A stretch of DNA of 64,000 nucleotides from Vampirovibrio chlorellavorus (GCA_001858525.1 LAPX01000004.1:310001-374000); one strand, 5' to 3'; counted from the first letter of the stretch, positions 43,662 through 54,002 are shown. Numbers and translations: made by a program. Notes: generated by a model from the sequence alone, not told the origin.

Positions 43662-45917
43662 ATGTTATCCCCGAGTCAGTACGTTCGCCTATCCATGAAT
43701 AAATTAAAACCACCCCCAGCCCTCAGCATGAAAAAAAACACGGATACCAAGCGCAGCCTGTATGCCTTTGCCTTTGCTGGCCTGGGAATTTTAACGGTAC
43801 TACTGACCTACGTGTGGTTCACCCGACAAACCAGCTGGCTGCCCGAACCCGTGCGAGAGGTGCTGGTTCCCCTCACGGGGGAGCAGAAGATTTTTGTGGC
43901 CAGCGTGGATTTGAACCGGGAAACAGCCCGTTCGCTTTACCGAGAAGCCTTGAAGAACTTGCAAGAAAGCAACTATGAAACCGCGCTCTCTCAATTCAAG
44001 CGGCTGGAACTCGTTTACCCCGGACTGCAAGACTTTTTATGGCTGCATGAAGCTGAGGCTTACGTGGGGCAAGGCAATGAATGGGCCGTGCAAAAAAAGC
44101 TGAACAGCCTGCTCAGCACTCGCCCCAGCACGCCTTTTAATGCCGTGAGCCTCTATCGCATTGGGCAATCCCAGTTCCGGGGCAGCGAATGGGTGGCCGC
44201 CGAAAAAACATTTACGAAAGTTCGTTCGCAATACCCGGACACCGATTACGCCATTGGCAGTCTGTATTATCTGGGAGCCTTGAAAACCAAAGCTGAGGCC
44301 ACCAAAACCGAAGCTGCCGAACTCCTGAAAGCCTACCTAAACCAATGCCCGGACTGTAAATTCAGCGGAGAAGCGGCAGATTTATTGGAAAAACTACTGC
44401 CCAAGCCCACCGCCGAGGAACATGCCCTCATGGGCCTGGCTGACGCCAGCAGCTCCAAAGATCTCAAAAAAACGCTGGCTCACCTCAATCAGGGTCAACG
44501 GCAAAGTACCTGGCTGGCCTTGGGAAAAACCCAATTACAAGCCGGACTAACCCAGTCGGGCATCCAAACCCTGATCAACGGCCTGCCATTTGCCAAGGAA
44601 ACCGATGAAACCCGAGCCGCCATCGACGTTCTACTGGCCCACACAAGCGGTGCCAGCCAACAAATTGCCTTGCTCAAAACCATCCAGGCCAAACTCCCAA
44701 GCGTGGGCGGAGATTACGTTCTCTGGAAGCTGGCCCAGCTGGATGAAGCCCAAGCGCCTTCACTGTACCGGCAAATCGTCAGCCAATTCCCACAGGGAGA
44801 CTACACCCCGGAAAGCAGCTGGCAATTACTGTGGCCGCTCTTAACCGCCAATCAGGGAACCCGCTTCATTCAGGAAGGGCAAAAGTATCTGGCCCAGTAT
44901 CCTTACAGCAAAGCAGCCCCCAAAGTGCTTTTCTGGATTGGCAAATTACTGGAGAAAAACCAACCCAGTGAGGCCACCCAGGCCTATCAACGCCTGACCG
45001 AGTTATATCCAGCCAATTATTACGCTTTTCGGGCCACCGGACGCCTGCGGGTTCTCACGCAAAACCGCCCCGATCCGGGGTGGCCAACTTTGGGCAGTCG
45101 GACGGACTACCCCACCACCAATACCGATTTAAACAGTCTGGATATCTTGCCCAAGCCCGATGCCTTTGGATCAGGGCAAACCGGTTGGTATCTGCGTAAT
45201 GCCGCCAAGGAACTGCAACGCATTGGGGCCACCGAAGACCTAAAACTACTGACCACCGAAACCATGGGCACAGTGCCACCGGGCGTGGAAAGCTGGGCTG
45301 CCCAAGTTTCTGGAGACCGGGCTAAGGGGCTCCGAGCCATTCGTGATGGCTTGGATCAACAAGTGAAAGACTCCTTTATTGACAGTGGGCGCACAGCCAT
45401 TCGGCCCGCAGGGACCCCGGATGAACTGAAGTTGCTTTATCCCGTCTATTTTGCCGAATTCATCCGGCAAGCCGGTAGCAAAAACCGTTTGGATCCTTTC
45501 CTGATTCAATCGCTGATGCGGGAAGAGAGCTACTTCAATGAGTTTGCCATCAGCACCTCCAACGCCCGGGGCCTGATGCAGCTATTGCCTTCCACCGCCA
45601 GAGAAGTGGCTGGCTGGGAAGGATTATCGGGTTTTCAAACCACCGATTTGTTTACCCCGGCCATCAATATTCAGCTAGGTTCTCGCTATTTGTCCCACCT
45701 GCACGAGCTGTTTAGCGGAAACTCCATGCCCGCCGTGGGTGCTTACAATGGCGGCCCCAATGCCATGAAACGCTGGGTGCAGGGCAGCAACGGGTTTAAC
45801 AACGATCCGGATATGTTTGTGGAAAAGATCCCCTATGAACAAAGCCGGGATTATATTAAAAAAGTATTCACCAGTTATTGGAATTACAGTCGTCTCTATA
45901 GCCAACCCGCCATTTAA
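43662..45917 (+). CDS. Membrane-anchored lytic murein transglycosylase (SLT/GH23)
   Basis: 751 residues from the first ATG; in-frame ATGs at 43695 and 43728 are also possible and none has a clear Shine-Dalgarno. A single N-terminal membrane segment (LYAFAFAGLGILTVLLTYVW) is followed by a long helical TPR/superhelix region (residues ~80-470) as in Slt70. The C-terminal GH23 domain begins near 605: LDPFLIQSLMREESYFNEFA (catalytic Glu in REES), ARGLMQLLPSTA and AVGAYNGGPNAMKRW. It cleaves glycan strands to 1,6-anhydro-MurNAc products, in wall turnover or to open the wall for envelope machines. Confidence 0.93.
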   Translation: MLSPSQYVRLSMNKLKPPPALSMKKNTDTKRSLYAFAFAGLGILTVLLTYVWFTRQTSWLPEPVREVLVPLTGEQKIFVASVDLNRETARSLYREALKNLQESNYETALSQFKRLELVYPGLQDFLWLHEAEAYVGQGNEWAVQKKLNSLLSTRPSTPFNAVSLYRIGQSQFRGSEWVAAEKTFTKVRSQYPDTDYAIGSLYYLGALKTKAEATKTEAAELLKAYLNQCPDCKFSGEAADLLEKLLPKPTAEEHALMGLADASSSKDLKKTLAHLNQGQRQSTWLALGKTQLQAGLTQSGIQTLINGLPFAKETDETRAAIDVLLAHTSGASQQIALLKTIQAKLPSVGGDYVLWKLAQLDEAQAPSLYRQIVSQFPQGDYTPESSWQLLWPLLTANQGTRFIQEGQKYLAQYPYSKAAPKVLFWIGKLLEKNQPSEATQAYQRLTELYPANYYAFRATGRLRVLTQNRPDPGWPTLGSRTDYPTTNTDLNSLDILPKPDAFGSGQTGWYLRNAAKELQRIGATEDLKLLTTETMGTVPPGVESWAAQVSGDRAKGLRAIRDGLDQQVKDSFIDSGRTAIRPAGTPDELKLLYPVYFAEFIRQAGSKNRLDPFLIQSLMREESYFNEFAISTSNARGLMQLLPSTAREVAGWEGLSGFQTTDLFTPAINIQLGSRYLSHLHELFSGNSMPAVGAYNGGPNAMKRWVQGSNGFNNDPDMFVEKIPYEQSRDYIKKVFTSYWNYSRLYSQPAI

Positions 45918-46009
45918 CCAAAATCAACCGAATCTAGCTCAGCCATAACCTCAACTTTGCAAAGCGCGCTTGTATCGTGTAAGATGAGCGGCAATGTTGG
46001 TGTGGATGC

Positions 46010-47725
46010 ATGCTTATGAAACATTACGGTTCTTTTGTTCTAATGTTACACAGCCACCTGCCGTTTTACCGGAAAGCCGGGATGTGGCCATTTGGGGAAG
46101 AAAACCTTTACGACTGCATGGTGGAAACTTATATTCCCCTGCTGAACGCCTTGAATGAACTCCGGGAAGAGGGCATCAAAGCGGGAATTACCGTGGGTTT
46201 AACACCCATCCTCACCGAACAATTGGCCGATGAGCACCTGCAAGAAGGCTTCATCAAGTTTGTCAAAGGCCGCATTGCGGTGATTGATGAAGATGTGGAG
46301 CGCTATCCAGACCCCAAAGTGCCCCATTCAGAGCACATCAGCTTTTTGGCAGGCTACTACCAACAGTATTATTCCAAAATCCTGGAAGACTTTACCGTTA
46401 AGTACCAGAAAAATCTGGTCAATGCATTTAAAGAGCTGCAAGACGCGGATTGCATTGAAATCACCACCTCTGGGGCGACCCACGGCTTTTTGCCCCTCTT
46501 GGGAACCGATGAGAGCATTCAGGCTCAAATCAAGGTGGGCGTAGAATCCTACAAACGTCACTTTGGCAGAGCGCCCAAAGGCATTTGGTTGCCAGAATGC
46601 GCCTACCGGCCAGCCCAAGAACATGTCGATCCGGAAACCGGCAAGCCCACTTTGCGTCCGGCCATTGAAGCCTTCCTGTTCGAGCACGGTATCAAGCACT
46701 TCTTTACCGAATACCATGCCATTGAAGGCAGCGTCAGCAGCGAAATCCGTCGGGACTTTGGGGTGTACCGGGATATTCAGTACATTCCGCTGCCCAACCG
46801 GGGTCAAACCGGCTTAACCACTCACGAAGCCTACTGGTTAAAAGATTATCCCGTGGCCGTTATTGGCCGCAACAACCGGGCCAGCTTTCAGGTATGGTCG
46901 GCTGCGCACGGTTACCCCGGCGATGGCCTGTACCGGGAATTCCATCGCAAGGATGCCAATTCCGGCATGAAATACTGGCGCTTAACCAGCAAGGACGCCG
47001 AATTGGGCGACAAAATGCTGTATGACCCCGTTTTGGCTCAAAACCAAACCAAAATGCACGCCGATCACTTTGTATCGCTGGTTTACGACATTTTGAAAGA
47101 GCAGTACCACAAAACCGGCGAACCCAAGCTGGTCATGGTGTCCTTTGATACCGAATTGTACGGACACTGGTGGTTTGAGGGCGTCACCTGGCTGAAGCAT
47201 GTCATTAAAATGCTGCATGCCTGCGAAGGCGTGGATGTGGAAACCTCCAGCCAGTATTTGGAGCACTACCCACCGCAGCAAGCCATTGAATTGCCGGAAA
47301 GCACCTGGGGCCAAGGCGGCCACTATTGGGTCTGGAACAACCAGCACACCGCATGGATGTGGCCAACCATTCACCAGTGTGAAACCCGCATGCGCAAGCT
47401 TGTTCAGAAACACGTCAATGAAACGGACACGCTCAAGGTAGAAGTACTCAATCAGGCCTTAAGAGAGCTTTTACTGCTGGAAAGTAGTGATTGGCCGTTC
47501 CTGGTGACGACATTCCAAGCCAAGGACTACGCTGTCGAGCGCTTTGAAAAGCACGTGGCCTTTTTCAACCAGCTGTGCGAAATGATTGAAAAGGATCAAA
47601 TCAACGAAGAGCAACTTGCTGCCAGCAAGGAAGTGGATAATCCCTTCCCCAATCTGGACTTCCGTTGGTTTGAAACCACCAATCTACCAGCCCCGACCTA
47701 TCCCGCTGAATTACAGACTGTTTAA
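46010..47725 (+). CDS. GH57 1,4-alpha-glucan branching enzyme
   Basis: 571 residues, matching the TK1436-type GH57 branching enzymes (N-terminal GH57 barrel plus DUF1957 helical C-terminus). Motifs: LMLHSHLPFYRKAG at the N-terminus, GIWLPECAYRP with the catalytic nucleophile Glu (~residue 196), and VSFDTELYGHWWFEG with the acid/base Asp (~379). The enzyme forms alpha-1,6 branches in glycogen. The next gene, 70 bp downstream, is a second GH57 glucan enzyme, so the pair likely remodels storage glucan in the cytoplasm. The start may be either ATG at 46010 or 46016. Confidence 0.93.
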   Translation: MLMKHYGSFVLMLHSHLPFYRKAGMWPFGEENLYDCMVETYIPLLNALNELREEGIKAGITVGLTPILTEQLADEHLQEGFIKFVKGRIAVIDEDVERYPDPKVPHSEHISFLAGYYQQYYSKILEDFTVKYQKNLVNAFKELQDADCIEITTSGATHGFLPLLGTDESIQAQIKVGVESYKRHFGRAPKGIWLPECAYRPAQEHVDPETGKPTLRPAIEAFLFEHGIKHFFTEYHAIEGSVSSEIRRDFGVYRDIQYIPLPNRGQTGLTTHEAYWLKDYPVAVIGRNNRASFQVWSAAHGYPGDGLYREFHRKDANSGMKYWRLTSKDAELGDKMLYDPVLAQNQTKMHADHFVSLVYDILKEQYHKTGEPKLVMVSFDTELYGHWWFEGVTWLKHVIKMLHACEGVDVETSSQYLEHYPPQQAIELPESTWGQGGHYWVWNNQHTAWMWPTIHQCETRMRKLVQKHVNETDTLKVEVLNQALRELLLLESSDWPFLVTTFQAKDYAVERFEKHVAFFNQLCEMIEKDQINEEQLAASKEVDNPFPNLDFRWFETTNLPAPTYPAELQTV

Positions 47726-47798
47726 CCTCAGGATCGACCCGTTTCTGACCCACCGTTTCTGATCGGGCAACGGCACTTCAACAGGAGGGGAACTTGTG

Positions 47799-49940
47799 AT
47801 GGGCAATTCAATCAACCTGATTTTAGGCGTTCATAACCACCAACCAGTGGATAACTGGGATCATGTGGTGGAAGACGCCTATGTCAAATGCTATCAACCC
47901 TTTCTGGATATATTAGAATCCTATCCCACGGTGGGTATGAGCATTCACTACACCGGGTACTTGCTGGACTGGCTGTTTAATCGACACCCCATCCTCATCG
48001 ATCAACTGCGACGGTTGATCCAGCGGGGGCAGGTGGAGATGATCGGCGGGGCTTATTACGAACCGGTGCTGGCCATTATTCCAGACCGTGATAAACAGGG
48101 ACAAATCGAGAAACTGACTGACCGGGTAGAGGCCCTGACCGGGCAGCGGCCAAATGGACTCTGGCTGGCAGAACGCGTTTGGGAACCTCACTTGGTTCAA
48201 CCCATTGCCGAAGCCGGTATTCGCTATCTGTTTCTGGATGATAGCCACTTTAAGGCGGCAGGACTAGAAGAACAGGCGCTTTACGGTCGCTACACCAGCG
48301 AAGAGCAGGGAAAAACCGTGGATATTTTCCCGGTGGACAAAACCCTACGCTACCAGATTCCTTACGCCTCCCCGCAAGCGGTCATTGATTATCTGGGAAG
48401 CGTGGCCAGCGCCGATGGGCAAAAGGCCGCCATCTACTTTGATGACGGTGAAAAATTCGGGGTCTGGCCCGGCTCTCACCGACTGGTTTTCAAGGAAAAA
48501 TGGCTGGATCAATTTTTCAAGGCGCTCAGTGCGAACCAGCACTGGATTAAAACCATTACGCCCTCGCAGTATGTGGCTCAAACCCCACCCTTGGGGCGCA
48601 TTTACCTACCCACGGCCAGCTACAGCGAGATGATGGAATGGGCCTTACCCGCCAAACAATGGAACGCTTACCAACAGGCCCTGAAGTCGGCTCCTCCAGA
48701 ACAGCAACGCTTTTTTCAGGCCGGATTCTGGAGGAATTTTCTGGTGAAATATCCAGAAGCCAATAATATCCACAAAAAAATGCTGTACGTCAGCGAAAAA
48801 ATCCATCGCATGAAGCAGGAAAAGGGCATTCAACACCAAGAAGCCCTGGATGAACTCTGGAAAGGGCAATCCAACGATATTTTCTGGCACGGGGTTTTTG
48901 GAGGCCTGTACCTCACCAACCTGCGCACGGCCAACTATCAGCATTTAATCAAGGCCGAAAACATTGTAGACACCATTCAATACGGCCCCAGCTTTACCCA
49001 CATCGAAATACGAGACCTGGATTGCGACGGTCAACCAGAAATTTTAATAGAAAGCACCGCCCAGAATCTGTATTTGCACCCTCACGAAGGGGGAAGCCTG
49101 TTTGAACTGGACTATCGGCACAGGAATTTTAACCTGCTGGACACTCTGGCCAGGCGGTACGAGCCTTACCACGACCAACTCAAGGAAAGCGCCAGTGGTC
49201 CCGGAAGTCGGCTGGAGCAACATTTACACTATGACTGGCACCGGCGGGTCAGCTTACTGGATCACTTCTGGGGAGAAGGCACCACTCTGGATTCACTGGC
49301 CCAATCGACCTATCCAGAGCAGGGTGATTTCATCAATCAGCGCTACCAAAGCCACATTGCAGGCAACAGCGTCACCCTCAGCCGGGAAGGCACCGTGTGG
49401 GTTCACGATCAACCCACCGCCATCCGGGTGGAAAAGGAATTGATCGTATCCGACCCCACTCAAGCCCAGACCGTCATTCGTTATACCCTGACCAATTTAT
49501 CGGAACACAAGGCAGCCCTGTGGTTTGCCGTGGAGTTTAACGTGAACTTGCTGGCTGGCGATGCCCCCGATCGATACTACTACCTGCCGCACTCCTCTCC
49601 CAAACCTGCTCAAAGCATCACCAAAGCCAGCAAAGCAGCCGTTCTGGAAACGGTAGACGCCAAAACGAAACTGCGCAGCAAGAAGCTGATTGCCAAAGAA
49701 GCCCTCAAGGAAGTGTACGGCATCGGCCTGCGAGATGAATGGCTGGACATCGATTACCATTTAATCTGGAATCGGCTGGGCAGCGTGTGGCGTTTCCCCA
49801 TTGAAACGGTATCCCAATCTGAAACAGGCTTTGAAAAGGTCTATCAGTCCAGTGCCATGTTCCCCAACTGGAAATTTAGCCTAGAACCCGGCGAAAACTG
49901 GCAAATAGAAATCACCCAACGCATTACCAGTCATCATTAG
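47799..49940 (+). CDS. GH57 4-alpha-glucanotransferase / alpha-amylase
   Basis: 713 residues from ATG at 47799, preceded by AGGAGGGG. N-terminal GH57 barrel: LILGVHNHQPVDNW, GGAYYEPVLAIIPDRD, LAERVWEPHL (nucleophile Glu), and FDDGEKFGVWPGSH (acid/base Asp). The central DUF1925 and C-terminal DUF1926 beta-domains give the size of the Thermococcus litoralis 4-alpha-glucanotransferase. It transfers maltodextrin segments between glucans. It is adjacent to the branching enzyme and probably transcribed with it. Confidence 0.92.
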   Translation: MGNSINLILGVHNHQPVDNWDHVVEDAYVKCYQPFLDILESYPTVGMSIHYTGYLLDWLFNRHPILIDQLRRLIQRGQVEMIGGAYYEPVLAIIPDRDKQGQIEKLTDRVEALTGQRPNGLWLAERVWEPHLVQPIAEAGIRYLFLDDSHFKAAGLEEQALYGRYTSEEQGKTVDIFPVDKTLRYQIPYASPQAVIDYLGSVASADGQKAAIYFDDGEKFGVWPGSHRLVFKEKWLDQFFKALSANQHWIKTITPSQYVAQTPPLGRIYLPTASYSEMMEWALPAKQWNAYQQALKSAPPEQQRFFQAGFWRNFLVKYPEANNIHKKMLYVSEKIHRMKQEKGIQHQEALDELWKGQSNDIFWHGVFGGLYLTNLRTANYQHLIKAENIVDTIQYGPSFTHIEIRDLDCDGQPEILIESTAQNLYLHPHEGGSLFELDYRHRNFNLLDTLARRYEPYHDQLKESASGPGSRLEQHLHYDWHRRVSLLDHFWGEGTTLDSLAQSTYPEQGDFINQRYQSHIAGNSVTLSREGTVWVHDQPTAIRVEKELIVSDPTQAQTVIRYTLTNLSEHKAALWFAVEFNVNLLAGDAPDRYYYLPHSSPKPAQSITKASKAAVLETVDAKTKLRSKKLIAKEALKEVYGIGLRDEWLDIDYHLIWNRLGSVWRFPIETVSQSETGFEKVYQSSAMFPNWKFSLEPGENWQIEITQRITSHH

Positions 49941-49966
49941 CAGCATCCCCAGGAGCGTTTATCCCC

Positions 49967-50737
49967 ATGCAACACCAAATCATCGGAGACGACATTCAGG
50001 CAGTGGCCCTCTCACTGGCGCCGGGAGAAACGGTGCGAGCCGAAGCAGGGGCCATGCTGTATATGAGCGACAGCATTGAGATGAACACCCAAGTCGGCAC
50101 CAACAAAGAAGGCGGCATGGTGGGTGCCCTGATGTCCGGCTTGAAACGGGCCGTATCCGGGGATAGTTTTTTCATTACCACCTTCACCGCGCAGGGACAG
50201 GCCGGGCAAGTCGCCTTTGCCGCGCCTTATCCCGGGAAAATAATGCCGGTCAGTCTTTCGGAAACTGGCACGTTGCTCTGCCAGCGTGATTCCTACCTTT
50301 GCTCTGACACGGAAGTGGACGTGAGCATTGCCTTTACCCGCAAGCTGGGCGCTGGCTTTTTTGGCGGTGAAGGCTTCATTTTGCAGAAACTCAGCGGGCG
50401 TGGACAGGTCTATATACACTCCGGTGGCGGAATGATTCCGTTTGATTTAGCCGCCGGACAAAGTTTGCGGGTAGATACCGGTTGTCTGGTGGCCATGACC
50501 GAAAGTGTTTCCTACGACATTCAACTGGCCAAAGGCGTGAAAAACATGCTCTTCGGGGGCGAAGGTCTATTTTTTGCCCATTTAAAAGGCCCCGGCAAGG
50601 TTTGGTTACAGGTTCTGCCCTTCAGCCGTTTGGCCAACCGCATTTTATCGGCTGCCGTTACTGGCAACAGCGAGCAAAGCAAGGGCTTGGGCGGTCTGGG
50701 TGGCGATCTCCTGGGCGGGCTCATCAGCGGCGAGTAA
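49967..50737 (+). CDS. TIGR00266 / AIM24 family protein
   Basis: 256 residues with the all-beta, Gly-rich features of the family: LAPGETVRAEAGAMLYMSD near the N-terminus, the central LKRAVSGDSFFITTF, GGEGFILQKLSGRGQVYIHS and NMLFGGEGLFFAHLKGPG, and a Gly-rich C-terminal tail ending LLGGLISGE. Homologues are widespread in bacteria and include mitochondrial Aim24; biochemical function is not established. It follows the GH57 gene by 26 bp and may be in the same transcript. Confidence 0.9.
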   Translation: MQHQIIGDDIQAVALSLAPGETVRAEAGAMLYMSDSIEMNTQVGTNKEGGMVGALMSGLKRAVSGDSFFITTFTAQGQAGQVAFAAPYPGKIMPVSLSETGTLLCQRDSYLCSDTEVDVSIAFTRKLGAGFFGGEGFILQKLSGRGQVYIHSGGGMIPFDLAAGQSLRVDTGCLVAMTESVSYDIQLAKGVKNMLFGGEGLFFAHLKGPGKVWLQVLPFSRLANRILSAAVTGNSEQSKGLGGLGGDLLGGLISGE

Positions 50738-50748
50738 AATCAGCACTC

Positions 50749-50782
50749 AAAAAGTCTGTGTGTATAGATTTGCAGTCTTTTT
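50749..50782 (+). terminator. Probable terminator after the AIM24-like gene
   Basis: AAAAAGTCTG pairs with CAGTCTTTTT with one mismatch, 12 bp after the stop codon. The T-run is part of the stem. It separates the glucan operon from recA. Confidence 0.55.
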
Positions 50783-50812
50783 AGCCCCTTGTCGGCAATT
50801 TATCGAAAATAA

Positions 50813-50842
50813 TTTCCATAGAACAAAGTTTCGAGGTATACT
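50813..50842 (+). promoter_or_regulatory. Candidate recA promoter with an SOS-box-like dyad
   Basis: TTTCCA (50813-50818), 18 bp, then TATACT (50837-50842). Between them AGAACAAAGTTTC (50820-50832) resembles the GAAC-N4-GTTC type LexA operator of Gram-positive bacteria and cyanobacteria, with altered spacing. The position is right for repression, but the dyad is imperfect. Confidence 0.4.
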
Positions 50843-51021
50843 ATTTTTGTGCAATAAATTGGCTCGCCTTGTGTAACGTTTGCCTTCAATGACATAGGCA
50901 GCAAGACCACAATTTCGTACCATGATGTTCTGTGAGAGCAGTGTGAGAGCAAACAGGGCGTCTCAAAGCCCACCCAGTATTTTGATTTATCCATTCCCAA
51001 ACCATTGAAAAGGAAACCCGC

Positions 51022-52140
51022 ATGGCAGTTAAAGACAAAGAATCCGCCAAAACCAGCGCCAACTTGGAAGATGCCTCGCTTGAGGAACGCCGGAAAGTCC
51101 TGAGCTACACCCTGGACAAGATCGAGAAAGATTTTGGCAAAGGGGCCATCATGAAGCTGGGCGATCGTCAGGTGGTGGGGCTGGATGCCATTCCCACCGG
51201 TGCTTTGGCCCTGGACTTAAACCTGGGCGTTGGCGGATTACCCCGAGGCCGTGTGGTGGAGATTTACGGTCCGGAATCCAGCGGGAAAACCACTTTAACC
51301 TTGAGCGTCATTGCCGAAGCGCAAAGAAACGGTGGTATTGCAGCCTTCGTGGATGCCGAACACGCTCTGGACCCGGAATACGCCGCTAAAATCGGGGTAA
51401 AAATCGATGAATTGCTGGTGAGCCAACCCGACACCGGGGAACAAGCCCTTGAAATTACCGAGCAACTGGTGCGCTCCGGCGCGGTCGATATTGTGGTCAT
51501 TGATTCCGTGGCGGCCCTGGTGCCCAAAGCGGAAATTGAAGGCGAAATGGGCGACTCCCACGTGGGGTTGCAGGCCCGTTTAATGTCTCAAGCCCTCAGA
51601 AAACTGACCGCTATCGTGGGTAAAACCCGCACCACGGTTGTCTTTATTAACCAGTTGCGCCAAAAAATTGGTGTCATGTACGGCAACCCGGAAACCACCA
51701 CCGGTGGGAACGCCCTCAAATTCTACGCCAGTGTGCGTTTAGACATTCGCCGGGTAGAAACCCTGAAAAAAGATGGGGAAGAATACGGCAACCGGGTCAA
51801 AGTTCGGGTAGTCAAAAACAAAGTGGCTCCCCCTTTCCGGGTCTGTGAATTCGACATCCTGTTCGGGCAAGGTATTTCCTCGGAAGGCTGCGTGCTGGAT
51901 GTGGCCACCGATATGGAGATCGTCAAAAAAGCCGGTACCTGGTACAGCTACAACGATGAAAAAATCGGACAAGGCCGTGAAAAAGCCCGTGACTTCCTGA
52001 AAGACAATCCGGAAGTGATGAAAAAGATTGACGGAGAAGTGCGGGCCAAAATTGCCGCCCTACGTACTGCCGCTCTGGCCAATCAAGCCACAGGAGCAGT
52101 CGCCGCAACAGCCCCCAGTGTGGAACCCGGGGATAACTAA
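51022..52140 (+). CDS. recA: Recombinase RecA
   Basis: 372 residues. It forms ATP-dependent filaments on single-stranded DNA for homologous recombination and LexA cleavage. Motifs: [12 protein letters not shown] near the N-terminus, Walker [33 protein letters not shown] (Walker B and L1), [20 protein letters not shown] (L2), and the C-terminal domain with [17 protein letters not shown]. An unusual ~20-residue N-terminal extension (Lys/Glu/Ser-rich) precedes the core. No intein or frameshift. Confidence 0.98.
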   Translation: MAVKDKESAKTSANLEDASLEERRKVLSYTLDKIEKDFGKGAIMKLGDRQVVGLDAIPTGALALDLNLGVGGLPRGRVVEIYGPESSGKTTLTLSVIAEAQRNGGIAAFVDAEHALDPEYAAKIGVKIDELLVSQPDTGEQALEITEQLVRSGAVDIVVIDSVAALVPKAEIEGEMGDSHVGLQARLMSQALRKLTAIVGKTRTTVVFINQLRQKIGVMYGNPETTTGGNALKFYASVRLDIRRVETLKKDGEEYGNRVKVRVVKNKVAPPFRVCEFDILFGQGISSEGCVLDVATDMEIVKKAGTWYSYNDEKIGQGREKARDFLKDNPEVMKKIDGEVRAKIAALRTAALANQATGAVAATAPSVEPGDN

Positions 52141-52198
52141 CGCTGGTTTCATACTAGTTCTACTCCACAATCACCACATGCTATCCTGTACTCCCATC

Positions 52199-52230
52199 AG
52201 CAGTCTGCCTAAAAGGCAGGCTGCTTTTTT
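52199..52230 (+). terminator. Rho-independent terminator of recA
   Basis: AGCAGTCTGCCT pairs with AGGCAGGCTGCT (one mismatch/wobble), with a short A-rich loop and a six-T tail, 59 bp after the recA stop. Confidence 0.9.
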
Positions 52231-52396
52231 AAATACTCCTTTCTGCCTGAAACACACCCCCTTCAACAAGACCTGAGCCATGTCCAAAGAGCTTCACTTG
52301 TGACCCCCGGCAACTTGGGTTAAGATTAAAATTATTTTTTAATTTCCCCAATATAATCCTTGTCCCTACAGCCCTTTTAAAAGCCTTCAAAGCGTT

Positions 52397-53227
52397 ATGG
52401 ACCCAAAAACACATATTGAACTTCTGTTTTTCGGTGATCTCGTCGGAAAACCAGGTCGAATTGCAGTCAAAGCCTACTTGGACAGCTTAAGCGAGCGTCC
52501 AGACGTGGTGATCGCCAATGGTGAAAACATTTCCCACGGGTTTGGCATGATTCGCAAGCACTATGATGAAATGCGCGAGGCTGGAGTAGACATTTTCACC
52601 AGCGGAAACCACATTTGGGACCAAAAAGAGGTCTTTAACTTCATTGATGACGTCAACCTGTTGCGGCCTTACAACTTCCCTGCCGCTTCTCCGGGCAGAG
52701 GGGCCAAGATTTTTCAGGTAGGCGACTGCGAAGTGGGCGTCATCAACCTGATTGGCCAAGTGTTTATGGGCAATTACAACTCCCCTTGGGAGCAGTTTGA
52801 AGAGCTGGTGTATGACATGCTAGCCGTCACCCCCATCATTTTCCTGGATTTTCACGCCGAGGCCACTGCCGAGAAAATCGCTATGGCCTGGCACGCCTCT
52901 TCACTGGGTGTTAGCGCCATGACCGGCACCCACACCCACGTACAGACGGCCGATTCCAAGATTCTGAACAACCGGATGGGCTATATCACGGACACCGGCT
53001 TTAACGGCTCCTACAACAGCGTCATTGGAATGGAAGCCAGCGGCTCGCTACAGCGGCTAAAGTCCCATTTGCCCACCCGTTTGGATGTTGGCCCTGACGA
53101 TATCCTGCAAGTGAACGCCGTGAAATTCACCATTGAAGTCAAAACCGGGGTTTGCCGGAAGGTTGAGCGCATCAACGAAGTGTTCTCCTATAACGGTGAG
53201 CCCTTGCAGCCATTCGCCACCCGATAG
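52397..53227 (+). CDS. ymdB: YmdB family metallophosphoesterase
   Basis: 276 residues. Calcineurin-like fold with metal ligands visible in LLFFGDLVGKPGR, VIANGENISHGFG, FTSGNHIWDQKEV, IIFLDFHAEATAEK and GTHTHVQTADSKIL. Characterised homologues hydrolyse 2',3'-cyclic nucleotides and affect biofilm and motility decisions. It is often next to recA or rny in Firmicutes; here it directly follows recA after a terminator. Start at ATG 52397. Confidence 0.93.
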   Translation: MDPKTHIELLFFGDLVGKPGRIAVKAYLDSLSERPDVVIANGENISHGFGMIRKHYDEMREAGVDIFTSGNHIWDQKEVFNFIDDVNLLRPYNFPAASPGRGAKIFQVGDCEVGVINLIGQVFMGNYNSPWEQFEELVYDMLAVTPIIFLDFHAEATAEKIAMAWHASSLGVSAMTGTHTHVQTADSKILNNRMGYITDTGFNGSYNSVIGMEASGSLQRLKSHLPTRLDVGPDDILQVNAVKFTIEVKTGVCRKVERINEVFSYNGEPLQPFATR

Positions 53228-53337
53228 ATCGAAAGGCTCAATGCCCCCCATAGACAGGATTTAACCATCCAGAGGATGGCATTTCTTTGATGGAACAGTT
53301 ATAATACAAAAGTGAAAGTACCTAGCAAGATAAAAGG

Positions 53338-53970
53338 ATGCCCTTGATTCAAACTTCTACTTTGCTTGATCTGGAACATGCCAAGGCTTGGTTAAGTCAG
53401 CAGTTGACTGCTGAGCGTTTTGAGCACTCTTTAGGCGCTATGGAAAAGGCGTCTGAATTGGCAGAGAAGTTTAATCTTCCATACGCGGAAAGAGAGCGGG
53501 CCCTGTTGGCTGGCCTATTGCATGATGCCGCTAAACTGATGCCCGCCAGCGAACTGCTGAATTACTGCCAGCAGCATCAAATCCCTCTAGACGAGATGGA
53601 TCGCAGGACCCCGCAAACCTTGCACCCCTTTGTGGGCGCTGACATGGTTCGGGAAACCCTTGACTTGGAAGAACCTGAGATTTTAGACGCCATTCGATAC
53701 CACACCACCGGTCGTGCCGGGATGAGCCGGGTGGAAAAAATCGTTTATATCGCCGATAAAATTGAGGGGAACACCCGCAACCCTTTATACGTCCAGAAGG
53801 TTACATCCTCCCTGGACTTCAAGAACCCCTATAGTCTGGACTTCACCATGTTGTACATCCTGGATTCCACCATCCAGTTTCTGATTGAGAAGCACCAGAC
53901 CATTCATCCCCGAACCATCGAGGCCCGCAACGACTTTGTGTTAAAGTTACGTGCGGAAAAACAATTATGA
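53338..53970 (+). CDS. yqeK: HD-domain YqeK family (symmetrical Ap4A hydrolase)
   Basis: 210 residues. HD-domain ligands: FEHSLGAMEKASELA, LLAGLLHDAAKLMP (the HD pair), HPFVGADMVRE, and YHTTGRAGMSRVEKIVYIAD. YqeK proteins hydrolyse diadenosine tetraphosphate to ADP. ATG at 53338 directly abuts an AAAAGG, while TTG at 53344 lies six bases after it, so the true start may be two codons later. rsfS follows after 32 bp, the conserved yqeK-rsfS arrangement. Confidence 0.92.
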   Translation: MPLIQTSTLLDLEHAKAWLSQQLTAERFEHSLGAMEKASELAEKFNLPYAERERALLAGLLHDAAKLMPASELLNYCQQHQIPLDEMDRRTPQTLHPFVGADMVRETLDLEEPEILDAIRYHTTGRAGMSRVEKIVYIADKIEGNTRNPLYVQKVTSSLDFKNPYSLDFTMLYILDSTIQFLIEKHQTIHPRTIEARNDFVLKLRAEKQL

Positions 53971-54002
53971 GTTAGTAACCTGTTTAGCAACGTATAGGAG
54001 AA

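Noticed and set aside
50930-50952. Tandem GTGAGAGCA repeat before recA as an operator
   Set aside because: Only two copies in direct orientation with no link to a known regulator; likely chance.
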